Positions 27,175 through 35,822 of a DNA stretch of 64,000 nt are shown in pieces. Location: contig NZ_JARZHH010000032.1 in NCBI RefSeq assembly GCF_029946515.1, positions 1 through 64,000 on the forward strand, in the 5' to 3' direction. This DNA comes from Polyangium sp. 6x1. Its GTDB lineage: Bacteria > Myxococcota_A > Polyangia > Polyangiales > Polyangiaceae. Every line of letters begins with the position of its first letter. Within the stretch, counting starts at the first letter, position 1. Position numbers and translations under genes: made by a program. The notes under the pieces were generated by a model, which made no database searches, was not told the DNA's origin, and saw only the letters and a program-made list of their open reading frames with translations.

Positions 27175-28254
27175 ATGCCCCTCGTGCCGCCGAAGAGCGC
27201 CCGCCCTCCGCGTGAAGCCCACCGCATCGACGAAGCCTCGCTCGCGCGCTGGCTCGCGGCGAACGTGGAAGCTTGTCGCGGCGGCGGCGCCGTCACCGCG
27301 CTCCAGTTCCAGGGCGGCCAGTCGAACCCCACGTACTGGATCGGTTTTTCGGGGCCCGAGGGCGACATGGAGCTCGTCCTGCGCAAGAAGCCGCCGGGGG
27401 AGCTTTTGCCCTCGGCGCACGCGGTCGAGCGTGAATACCGCGTCATGCGCGCGCTCGCCGGCTCGGACGTGCCCGTGCCCGAGACCCTCGCGCTCTGCGA
27501 GGATCCGGCCGTGATCGGCACGCCGTTTTTCGTCATGCGCCACGTCCCGGGCAGGATCTTCTGGGATCCGCAGCTCCCGGGGACGAGCGGCCCGGACGAA
27601 CGCCGGGCGATCTACGACGACCTCGTCCGCGCCCTCGCCGCGCTCCACCGTGTGGAGTATGCCACGGTCGGCCTCGGCGATTATGGCAAGGTCGGAGGGT
27701 TCGTCCCGCGCCAGGTGCAGCGCTGGTCGCGCCAGTACGAGGCCTCGCGCACGGGCGACGTGCCCGCGATGGAGGCGCTCATGGCCTTCCTCGGCAAGAG
27801 CGCGCCAAAGCACGACGAGACCACGCTCGTCCACGGCGACTATCGCATCGACAACGTGATCTTCGCGGCGAACGAGCCTCGCGCGCTCGCGATCATCGAC
27901 TGGGAGCTCTCGACGCTCGGGCATCCGGTGAGTGATCTCGCGTATCTGTGCATGGGGTATCACCTGGCGCTCCCGGGGCGCGGCAGCCTCGTCGGCGCGG
28001 ATTTCGGGGCGCTCGGCATTCCCGACGAGAAGGGGATCGTCGAGATGTATTGCAAGCTCACGGGCCGGGGCGAGATCGAGGACTGGCCTTATTTCATGGC
28101 GTTCGGCATTTTCCGCCTGGCGGCGATCGCGCAGGGCGTCTACAAGCGGAGCCTGCAAGGCAACGCGAGCTCCGAGAGCGCGGGCGCGTTCGGGGCCGCG
28201 GTCTTCGCGCTGGCCGATCTCGGGTGCAACATCGCCGGGGTTCGCCCGGGCTGA
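27175..28254 (+). CDS. Phosphotransferase family (APH/ACAD10-like) protein
   Basis: A 359-residue soluble protein of the aminoglycoside-phosphotransferase fold, of the type linked to ACAD10/11 in fatty-acid breakdown. It has LQFQGGQSNPTYWIGF (N-lobe glycine region), LRKKP (Lys), the Brenner-like catalytic HGDYRIDNVIF and the Mg-binding IIDWELSTLGHP. Probably phosphorylates a hydroxyacyl-CoA or small molecule. A TTATAA hexamer lies about 16 nt upstream of the start. Followed by a lipoprotein gene after a 26-bp gap. Confidence 0.88.
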   Translation: MPLVPPKSARPPREAHRIDEASLARWLAANVEACRGGGAVTALQFQGGQSNPTYWIGFSGPEGDMELVLRKKPPGELLPSAHAVEREYRVMRALAGSDVPVPETLALCEDPAVIGTPFFVMRHVPGRIFWDPQLPGTSGPDERRAIYDDLVRALAALHRVEYATVGLGDYGKVGGFVPRQVQRWSRQYEASRTGDVPAMEALMAFLGKSAPKHDETTLVHGDYRIDNVIFAANEPRALAIIDWELSTLGHPVSDLAYLCMGYHLALPGRGSLVGADFGALGIPDEKGIVEMYCKLTGRGEIEDWPYFMAFGIFRLAAIAQGVYKRSLQGNASSESAGAFGAAVFALADLGCNIAGVRPG

Positions 28255-28280
28255 TCATCATGGAAGCACGGAGGAACATC

Positions 28281-28748
28281 ATGCGGGGGTTTTTCGCGGC
28301 AATGCTCGGGCTCGGACTGCTCGGATGCGGGACCTCGTCCGAGGCCACGCTGGACGGTCCGGCGTCGCCCACGCAAGCGTCGATGGAATGCGAGGGCCCG
28401 CAGCCGCCCGTCGTGCAAAACGTGCGCTGGCTCGGCCCCGCGTCGACGCCGGGCAAGGCGCCGCTCGCGGGCGTGGGCATCGAAGTGAACAAGGCGCTCG
28501 CCTTCGAGCAAGGCGTCGAGGTCACGGTGCGAGAGGTGAAATACACGCCCGTCGCCGCGGACCGAAACATCGCCATGGCCCGGGTCACGGTTCGTCACGG
28601 CAGCGAGACGAAAGACGTGAGCCTCGGGCGCGAATTGCCGGGCGGCAAGGTGTGTTATCAGCAGGCGACGGGCGTCTGGGTCGGCCTCGTGGAGACGGTG
28701 CCGAACAAGGCGATGCTCAGGGTCGGTCTGCCACCGGTAGAGCCCTGA
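28281..28748 (+). CDS. Small lipoprotein of unknown function
   Basis: A 155-residue predicted lipoprotein with lipobox LGLLGC. The body has beta-rich segments (EVNKALAFEQGVEVTVREVKY, NIAMARVTVRHG) and two further Cys (MECEG, KVCYQQ). An excellent ribosome-binding site GGAGG 6 nt upstream selects the ATG at 28281 over one at 28260. The stop codon lies directly against that of the convergent superoxide dismutase gene. No family recognised. Confidence 0.72.
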   Translation: MRGFFAAMLGLGLLGCGTSSEATLDGPASPTQASMECEGPQPPVVQNVRWLGPASTPGKAPLAGVGIEVNKALAFEQGVEVTVREVKYTPVAADRNIAMARVTVRHGSETKDVSLGRELPGGKVCYQQATGVWVGLVETVPNKAMLRVGLPPVEP

Positions 28749-29342
28749 TCAGAGCCGCGCGTCGATGACGCTCCAGTTCACGTTCGCGAAGAAATCCTCG
28801 AGGTATTTCGCGCGCTCGGTGGGCTTCAGGTACGCGCTCCACGCGTGCTCCCAGAGGTCGAGCACCACGATCGGGCGGTGGCCTGCGGGGTGGCCGACGT
28901 CGTGGCGGTCGATCCAGTAATTGTCGAACTGGCCGCGCGTGGGGTCGAAATACGTGATGGCCCAGCCGACGCCCGGCATCTTGGCGACGCCGAGGAAGTC
29001 CTTCTTCCAGTCGTCGAAGCTGCCGTACTGCCGCCCGATGGCCTCCGCGAACCGCGTGTCCTTGCCGTCCGTGGCTTTCGACGTGAGGTTGTCGAAGTAG
29101 TACTCGTGGAGCAGCACGCCGTTGATTTCCCAGCCTGCGCGGCGCTTCAGCTCGTTGTACTCGAACGTGCTCGCCTTGCCGTCGGCGACCATCGACGCGA
29201 GCGTCTCGTTCAGCTTGTTCGAGCGCGTGACGTACCCATTGTAAAGCGTCAGATGGACGGCGACCTGATCGTCGGTGATGCCCTGCAGGCCCTTGAGCGC
29301 CGAATAATCCTTCGCCGTGTACTTCGCCGGGATGATGGCCAT
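28749..29342 (-). CDS. Fe/Mn superoxide dismutase
   Basis: A 197-residue Fe/Mn superoxide dismutase, converting superoxide to H2O2 and O2. The four metal ligands are recognisable: His in VHLTLY, His in LLHEYYF, Asp in LDLWEH and His in WEHAW. The usual KHH motif is replaced (LYNGYV), as in a known subgroup of the family. Cytosolic; no signal peptide. ATG 29342, preceded by GGAGGC, is preferred over the upstream frame start at 29435. Its stop abuts the preceding plus-strand gene. Confidence 0.93.
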   Translation of the reverse strand: MAIIPAKYTAKDYSALKGLQGITDDQVAVHLTLYNGYVTRSNKLNETLASMVADGKASTFEYNELKRRAGWEINGVLLHEYYFDNLTSKATDGKDTRFAEAIGRQYGSFDDWKKDFLGVAKMPGVGWAITYFDPTRGQFDNYWIDRHDVGHPAGHRPIVVLDLWEHAWSAYLKPTERAKYLEDFFANVNWSVIDARL

Positions 29343-29524
29343 GTTTGCCTCCTCGTTCGTCTTCGAGCTTCCCTGGTCGTAAACGCGAAAACGAGACAGG
29401 GCAAGGCTACCTCCAATGCGTCGGCAGACCTCCAACGCCTTGGCAGGCTTGCCGAAGCGCTGGAAGGACGGCGCCGCAGATTGACGCGGATCCGTGCGAC
29501 GCCTACGCTCGGCGCAATTGGCGC

Positions 29525-32500
29525 ATGTCCCTGCACGCCTCGGCTGACCGCGATCCCGGCGTAGGCTTTCAACCCCGGCCTGCCGCTCGGATCGCCGATC
29601 GTTACGAGCTCCTCCGCGAGCTTGGGCGCGGCGGGCACGGCGAGGTGTGGGAGGCGCGGGATACGCTCGCCGGCGAGGTCGTGGCGGTGAAGTTCCTGCG
29701 CGCGGGGTCTGCCACGGATCCGGCCCGCGCGCGCAGGGAGATCTCCACGCTCCGGCTCCTGCGATTGCCCGGGGTGGCGCGCCTCTTTGACGAGGGGACG
29801 GAAGAAGGATGCCCGTTCCTCGTGATGGAACTCGTCGCGGGTTTGCCCTTCCCCGGCGTCGCCCTCCCTGTTGCGTGGCCCGCGATGGCCGGCACCACCG
29901 TTGCCGTGCTGGAGACGCTCGCGCGTATCCATGCCGCCGCCATCGTTCATCGCGACCTCAAGCCCGAGAACGTGCTCGTCGGCGCGGACGGGAGGCCGAC
30001 GATCCTCGATTTCGGCCTCTCCTCGGGGCGTTTGTCGGGCGAGGACGATGCGCCGGCCGGATACATCGAGGGCACGTTTCCGTACCTCGCGCCCGAGCAG
30101 CTTCGCGGCGAAGCGGTCTCGCCGCAGACGGATCTCTATGCGCTCGGCGTGCTGCTTTACGAGGCGCTCGCCGGGCGATTGCCGCACCACGCGGGGAGCC
30201 TCCAGGCGCTCATGATCGCGCGTCTCACCGAGCGCCCCGAGCCGCTCGCGCGGATCGCCCCCGGCGTCCCCGAGGAGGTCTCCGCGCTCGTCGAGCGTAT
30301 GCTCGCCCTCGAGCCCGAGGATCGGCCGCGCTCGGCCGCGGAGGCGCTCGGGATCCTGCGAGGGCAAAAGGCCGCGCAAAGGACGACGTTGCCTCGCCTC
30401 GGCGGCGAGGGGCCGGTGCGCGCGCTCGTCGACGCCGGCCGGACAAACCAATTCGCCTACCTCGTGGGAGAGCCGGGCACGGGTCGCTCCCGCGCCCTCG
30501 CCGAGGCGGTCGAGGCGCTCTCTCGCGAGGGACGTACCGTGCTCCGCGCTCCGCCCTCGCCCAGGCCTTACGAGAGCCTCGCGCCCGTGATCGGGCCGCT
30601 TCCGCGTGAGGGCGCGCTCGGCGCGGTCTCGTCGTGGGTGGACGAACGGCTGCGCTCCCTGCTCGCGGCGGGCGTGGTCCTCGCCGTCGACGACGTGGAG
30701 GAGCTCGATCGCTGGTCCCGCGAGGCGATCGAGCGCGCGCGCGGATGGGGCGCGATCCTGGTCACGGGGCAAGACCCTTGGAGAGATTTCGAGGAGATCC
30801 CGCTCCGGCTGCTCGACGAAGGCGACCTCCGCCCGCTGTTTGCCGGACCGGAGCGGCTCTTTCACCTGCAAACGGACGCGGCGCGCGTGCTCGACGCGCG
30901 GACGGGGGGCGTGGCCGCGCGCGTGGTGAACGAGCTCGAAGGCTGGACGCGCGCGGGGCTCGCGCGCTGGGATGGCGCCGCGTTCGTGGTCGATCGGGGC
31001 GCGCTCGATCAGCTCGAAGCCATGCCGCCCGAGCCCTCGCCTCCGTCCCTGGACAAACCCCCGCCGATTCCGCCGCACCTCGAGGAGCTCGTGGCCTGCA
31101 TCGAGCTTGGGCTGCCCGAGTATCCACCGCTGGAGGTCGCCGCGGCGATCGGCAATCTGCCATGGGCCGCGGAGGCGCTCGTCGCCGAGCTCATGGACCT
31201 CGCTCCATGGGGACACCCGAGGGGCGAGAATGCTTTCCTGCTGCACCTCGGCCTCGCGCCGCGCCTGCCGACGGCGCGTGTGCGGGCGATCCACCGCGCC
31301 CTCGCCGCGCGCCGCGCGCCTGGCACCGAGGGGCGGCTCTTGCGCCTGCTCCGCGCGGCCGAGGGCGGCTCGATCGACGAATGCATCGAGATCACCCTCG
31401 AAGCCGAGGCCAGCGGGCGCCGAGCGGCCGAAGAGGGGCGGCTCGGCCGCGCAGTGACGGCGATCCGCGAGGGGCTGCTCTTCGTCCGGCAAAGCCCATT
31501 CGCCCAGGATCCCCGCGCCACTTCGCGCGAGCAGGCCTTGCTCGTTTCGTGGGCCGAAGTCGCGCTCTCCGAGGGGACGCCCTCCGCGCTCGATCGAATC
31601 CTCTACGAGCTCTGCCGCACGCGCCCCCGGACCGAGGACGTCGCGCACCTCGAAGCGCTCGTGCGCGCGGCGCTCGCGCTCGCGGCGGGGGCCGATCGTG
31701 CCTTCGCGATGGCCGACGCCGTCGCCCCGTTTGCCGAGGTCCGCCTGGAGGCGTGGCGGCAGCGCCTGCGTATCGCGAGCGCGCGGCGCGGCCCGAATGC
31801 GCCGGAGCGGCGGCTCGAGGTCGTGCTTTGCGAGGTCGAATCGTGGGCCACTTCGACGGGCGAGCCCTCGGCGCGCCTGGTGCTCGACGCGGGGCTCGCG
31901 CGCAAGGCGTACCAGGATGGCCATTTCGAGGACGCCGCGCGGCTGCACCTCCGCGTCGCCGAGGCAGAGCCTTTCCTCGCCTCGCGTATCGCTGCCCTCG
32001 ACAATGCGGCCTCGGCGCGGATGGAGACCTTTCGATTCGACGAAGCCGCGGCGTATGCGACGGAGGCGCGCGACCTCGCGCAGAGGTGCCGGCACGCGCA
32101 CCTCGAGGCGCGGGCGGAGTGGCTCCTCCGCGCGGTCGGGTATCGCGCGTGTCGGGTCCACGCGCCCGATCGGGAATTGCTCGACGCCGTCGAGCGGCTC
32201 GGCGTCCCCGATCTCGAGGGGCTCGTTTGCATGAACGAGGGCGCGGTCGCTTTTCGCGGCGGTGATCGGGACTTCGCGCGGGCGCTCGCCGAGCGGGCAA
32301 CGCGCATCTGGACGGGGATGGGCAAACGCTGGGCGTCGCTCCTCGCGCAATCCCTTGCCATTGCATGCGGCCGCCGTGTGGGGGAGGGGGAGGCGCGGGA
32401 TCTCGCGACGCAGATCGCCGCGTGCCCGGTGCCGGGGCTCGGGATCCAGATGCTCGGCATGCTGGGCCTCGTTCGTCAGGACGTACGGGATCGTTTTCGT

Positions 32501-32632
32501 GCGTCTCTGCCCGAGCTCTGCGCGGGGGTCCCGCCGGCGTTTTGGTCGATGCGGATGGAGGTGCTCTCGGTGGACGAGGCGCGGGCGGCGATCGAGGGGG
32601 ATCAGGGGTCGGCGGGCGGCGCGTCGAGATAA
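29525..32632 (+). CDS. Ser/Thr kinase fused to degenerate ATPase and TPR-like region
   Basis: A 1035-residue protein. Kinase domain about 20-285: GRGGHGEV glycine loop, HRDLKPEN (142-149), DFG (162-164), LAPEQ. Then a P-loop-like segment LVGEPGTGRS (about 313-322), whose Walker Lys is Arg, and VVLAVDDVEEL as Walker B, over about 300-480. The remainder (about 500-1035) is Ala-rich helical, like tetratricopeptide repeats. This is the layout of myxobacterial kinases with STAND/LuxR-type modules. The start is ATG 29525; an upstream extension lacks support. Its 3' end overlaps the convergent gene by 31 bp. Confidence 0.88.
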   Translation: MSLHASADRDPGVGFQPRPAARIADRYELLRELGRGGHGEVWEARDTLAGEVVAVKFLRAGSATDPARARREISTLRLLRLPGVARLFDEGTEEGCPFLVMELVAGLPFPGVALPVAWPAMAGTTVAVLETLARIHAAAIVHRDLKPENVLVGADGRPTILDFGLSSGRLSGEDDAPAGYIEGTFPYLAPEQLRGEAVSPQTDLYALGVLLYEALAGRLPHHAGSLQALMIARLTERPEPLARIAPGVPEEVSALVERMLALEPEDRPRSAAEALGILRGQKAAQRTTLPRLGGEGPVRALVDAGRTNQFAYLVGEPGTGRSRALAEAVEALSREGRTVLRAPPSPRPYESLAPVIGPLPREGALGAVSSWVDERLRSLLAAGVVLAVDDVEELDRWSREAIERARGWGAILVTGQDPWRDFEEIPLRLLDEGDLRPLFAGPERLFHLQTDAARVLDARTGGVAARVVNELEGWTRAGLARWDGAAFVVDRGALDQLEAMPPEPSPPSLDKPPPIPPHLEELVACIELGLPEYPPLEVAAAIGNLPWAAEALVAELMDLAPWGHPRGENAFLLHLGLAPRLPTARVRAIHRALAARRAPGTEGRLLRLLRAAEGGSIDECIEITLEAEASGRRAAEEGRLGRAVTAIREGLLFVRQSPFAQDPRATSREQALLVSWAEVALSEGTPSALDRILYELCRTRPRTEDVAHLEALVRAALALAAGADRAFAMADAVAPFAEVRLEAWRQRLRIASARRGPNAPERRLEVVLCEVESWATSTGEPSARLVLDAGLARKAYQDGHFEDAARLHLRVAEAEPFLASRIAALDNAASARMETFRFDEAAAYATEARDLAQRCRHAHLEARAEWLLRAVGYRACRVHAPDRELLDAVERLGVPDLEGLVCMNEGAVAFRGGDRDFARALAERATRIWTGMGKRWASLLAQSLAIACGRRVGEGEARDLATQIAACPVPGLGIQMLGMLGLVRQDVRDRFRASLPELCAGVPPAFWSMRMEVLSVDEARAAIEGDQGSAGGASR

Positions 32633-33468
32633 GCGCAGGCGGCGATCACGTAGGTCGAGCCTTCCTTCCAGACCGCGCTGGAGAACTGCCGGAACGCCGA
32701 CTCGCTGTCCACGGTCCTCGGCAAGATCCGGCCGGGATTGGCGATGACCACCCCGACGAGACCCGCCTCGTCTTGCGCCACCTTTTCGAGCGGCATCTGG
32801 CTCGCGCCGCTCCTGCTCCCCGGGGGGGCATAGTCGGGCAGGAGCGTCCAGTATTCCACATTCGTGCGGTAGCTGGTCGTCGCGGGGATGGCCGTGCCGA
32901 AGACGTATCCACGGATCTGCCCGTAGGCCGTGGGGTCGTACGCCGCGATGGGCACGCCCGACTGGAAACGATAATCGATCTGGCCGCGTTCGTCGCCGCC
33001 GCCCGTTTGCCCCCCGCCTGCCGGTCCCCATTCCGCCGTCGTCGCCGTGCTGCCATCGAGCGCCTTCGAGGTCCGTTTCGTCGGTAGGGCCACGCCGATC
33101 CTCTCCTCGATCGCCATACCGACCGACCGCGCGATGGACAGGGTCGGCGCCGGGGGGGGCGCCGCCGTGCTGATGGAGGCGTAGCTGGCGCTGTAGACCT
33201 TCACGTAATGGGCCCCCTTGCGCCAGAGATCCGGCCAGGTCGCATTCCAGGCTTCCAGGGTCGTGAGCGGCTCCCGCAGGGTCTGCGGCGTGCGAAGGGT
33301 GATTCCCGTGGAAGGCAAGGGCAGGGCGCCGTCATAGAGCACCCAGCGCTGCTCCTGATGCACGCGCTCATTGGGAATGCTCGGCGGGCATGCGAACACG
33401 TACCCCACGAGGTTGCCATTGAGCACGACTTCCAGGGTGGTGTTGTCGGCGAACGGTCCGTTGAACAA
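32602..33468 (-). CDS. Hypothetical protein
   Basis: A 288-residue protein with no recognised family. It starts MFNGPFADNTTLEVVLNG with no signal peptide, has a beta-rich N-terminal half (VGYVFACPP, QRWVLYDGALPLPS) and a flexible Pro/Ala/Gly middle (about 105-165), then a Tyr/Arg-rich C-terminal part ending in Asp/Pro. The 3' end overlaps the kinase gene by 31 bp. It lies 104 bp downstream of the GH5-like gene's start region on the same strand, so co-transcription is possible but not shown. Confidence 0.55.
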   Translation of the reverse strand: MFNGPFADNTTLEVVLNGNLVGYVFACPPSIPNERVHQEQRWVLYDGALPLPSTGITLRTPQTLREPLTTLEAWNATWPDLWRKGAHYVKVYSASYASISTAAPPPAPTLSIARSVGMAIEERIGVALPTKRTSKALDGSTATTAEWGPAGGGQTGGGDERGQIDYRFQSGVPIAAYDPTAYGQIRGYVFGTAIPATTSYRTNVEYWTLLPDYAPPGSRSGASQMPLEKVAQDEAGLVGVVIANPGRILPRTVDSESAFRQFSSAVWKEGSTYVIAACAYLDAPPADP

Positions 33469-33572
33469 GGAAACCTCCGTCTTCGTGATGGTCTGTGGAA
33501 ATGGGAACTCGATTGTGTCTACCGGAAGTCGCCGGCGGCGTCCACGGACGCGCCGAATTCATCCCATGACGG

Positions 33573-35549
33573 TCACGGGACCGTCTGTACGCACCAGTCG
33601 TTGTTGGTGCTCTGGTACGGCGGGAGCTCGACGATCTCGGTGCCGGGGAAATGTTGCACCGTGACGTTCGTGAGGTCGTTGTTCCCCTCCAGCACGAGCC
33701 CGTGGCCGGGGGCCATGGTGCCGTCGATCGTCGTGCGTCCACCCGAGCACACCCCCTGCGCATAGGGGGAATTGCCGACCATACGCACGCCCCACTTCAT
33801 GGGCGGGAGGTTGCACGAGGTCTGCACGGTCGTATTGCCGTTCGTGTCACGCGGCAGAGCGAAGCGCACCCACTGCCCAGGAAGCGCGTACTTCATGGCC
33901 CAGGTGAGCGTGCCGGGCAGGCTCGGGTCACAGGTGAAATCGTTCTGCACCGTCACCTCGGGCCAGATGTACTGCGTGGCCTTCAGGAATTCGACCACCC
34001 CGCGCCCCAGAATGCTCGGCCCAGGCGCCCCTCCCGTGGGGCTGCGCCATCCGTCGATGAGCGAGCTGTAATAGCCGCATCGCAAGGCCTGCGTCTCGGG
34101 GAAGAACCACGACCACGCCACCCACCCGAACTGCCGGTTGGGGCGGCTCGCATAGAGCAGCACCATGTGCAGAAAATCGACCTCCTGATCATTCGTGCAA
34201 CCGGTCGGCTCGCCCGACCCGAACTCCGTGATCACCACGGGGAACAGGGGCGATTGCGCGGCCAGGTAGCCGAAGTACTGATCGAAGAGCGATTCGAACG
34301 CCGCCATGTTCTCGACGCCCGCGACGCCGTTCTCCTTCGCGAACCAGACGTACGGATTGACCGCATACGCGAGGTTCGTCGCGCCCGTGATCTGGTATTG
34401 CGGTTGCCACACGCGCCGCAGGTCGACCCCGTCGATCGCGCCCACGAGCACCACGTTCTGCGCGCCGAACTCGCGCACGCGCTCGTACAGCACCCGCATC
34501 CCTGCGTAATTGAAGTTCTTCGTGACGCTCCCGCTCCCGTCCGCCTTGGGCAATGTGCAGGCCTTGGTCCCGTAGGACCCGTCCGGGTTTTTCGTGCCGT
34601 CGAGCCAGATTCGCCAGACCTCGTCCTCCGACCAGTCCGCCGTGTTCGTGCAAGGCACGTGCGGCGTGTTGAAGATCTCGAAGACGACGCGGGATCGATC
34701 GATCCCGTCATTCGGCTGCCCCGGCTTGTGCCCGAGCTCGTGCCCGAGCCGCCGCAGGAAGCTCCCGAGCCCGACGTTGCCGTACATGTTCTGGCCTTGC
34801 AGGTTCCGGCCAATGAAGACGTTTTGCGCCGTCCCGTCCTCGGCCGTCCACACGTGCGGCATGTGATTCCAGTCGTTTTCCTTGATGCCGTCGGAGCCCC
34901 GCACGCTCGCGTCGGATCGGACGTCGATGATCACGTCCATCCCTTGGGCCTGGATCTTCCTCACGTTGTCCTTGATGATCTGCCAGTAGATCTCCCACAC
35001 CGCGGGGTTGTTGCAGGGCAGATCGGCGTCGGGATTCGCGCTGAGGGCGTCCGCGAGGCGGTCGCCATAGCAGCGATAATCCCAGGACACGGGCAGCCGG
35101 ACCGTATCGAAGCCCCATTGCTTCATGTGGGCATACTCGTCCGGGTGGATGCCCGGCGTGAGGCGCGTGCCGCCGGAGATCTGCGGATTCGGGACGGGGA
35201 TGTAGAGGCTCGGCTGGCTCGGCCCCTCGCCGTGCCATGACGATTCGAGGCCGGGCCGCGAAACCCCGTGGAAGACCACGCGCTGGCCATTCCCATCGAC
35301 GATCGCCGGCGTCCCGTCGGCGAGCTTCGCCACCCCGTAAGGCCCGACGCGGCTCGGCGCGCTGATGACCGCCGCGGGCGCCTCCGCCGTCTCCCCCTCG
35401 GCCATCTCCGCCTCGGTCATCTCCTCCGTCGCCACCCCCTCCACCTCGGCGCAACCCGGCCCGACGGCCAGCGTCCCCGCCACGAGCAGCAGCGCCGCCC
35501 CGCTCCACGTCGCATGCGCACGGCCCATCGAAGAAGAATGCTCATTCAT
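33573..35549 (-). CDS. GH5-like secreted lipoprotein with altered active site
   Basis: A 658-residue lipoprotein (lipobox AVGPGC, Cys33) with an acidic spacer to about 62. The body matches a glycoside hydrolase 5 TIM barrel (WGFDTVRLPVSWDY, VVFEIFN, VVITEFG, FGWVAWSWFF). The nucleophile-type Glu442 in ITEFG is present. The acid/base NEP motif is NTP: Thr295 (codon ACG) replaces Glu, and the usual VIIDLH strand reads DVIIDVRSD. It may therefore be a carbohydrate-binding pseudo-enzyme. A C-terminal region from about 545 adds an extra beta domain. Extracellular or outer-membrane location is inferred. Confidence 0.82.
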   Translation of the reverse strand: MNEHSSSMGRAHATWSGAALLLVAGTLAVGPGCAEVEGVATEEMTEAEMAEGETAEAPAAVISAPSRVGPYGVAKLADGTPAIVDGNGQRVVFHGVSRPGLESSWHGEGPSQPSLYIPVPNPQISGGTRLTPGIHPDEYAHMKQWGFDTVRLPVSWDYRCYGDRLADALSANPDADLPCNNPAVWEIYWQIIKDNVRKIQAQGMDVIIDVRSDASVRGSDGIKENDWNHMPHVWTAEDGTAQNVFIGRNLQGQNMYGNVGLGSFLRRLGHELGHKPGQPNDGIDRSRVVFEIFNTPHVPCTNTADWSEDEVWRIWLDGTKNPDGSYGTKACTLPKADGSGSVTKNFNYAGMRVLYERVREFGAQNVVLVGAIDGVDLRRVWQPQYQITGATNLAYAVNPYVWFAKENGVAGVENMAAFESLFDQYFGYLAAQSPLFPVVITEFGSGEPTGCTNDQEVDFLHMVLLYASRPNRQFGWVAWSWFFPETQALRCGYYSSLIDGWRSPTGGAPGPSILGRGVVEFLKATQYIWPEVTVQNDFTCDPSLPGTLTWAMKYALPGQWVRFALPRDTNGNTTVQTSCNLPPMKWGVRMVGNSPYAQGVCSGGRTTIDGTMAPGHGLVLEGNNDLTNVTVQHFPGTEIVELPPYQSTNNDWCVQTVP

Positions 35550-35822
35550 GACAAACGTATCTCCCTGTGTGCGTCGCGCGATTCCCTCGGCGCCGACGCG
35601 CTTCGACAGGGCCCTATCGCAAGGCGCGGGCCAGCCCCGCCCGCCCCGCGTTCCTGCCCATCCACCGCGTTTTTTCAGCGCTCCCGCAGGGGACCCGTCC
35701 TCCTCCAGCGTTCACCACGACGCGCCCGCGGAGCCGGCGACGCCTCCCGGGCGCCCGTTCCCGCGCTCCTCGCCTCCGAACGCGCCCGCGTCCCCGCCGA
35801 CGCGCCGCCGTCGCCTGCGACG

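Noticed and set aside
29249-33031. A 1260-codon minus-strand frame opposite the kinase
   Set aside because: It is low-complexity Arg/Pro-rich translation of the complementary strand of a well-supported kinase and of the SOD end; no domain.
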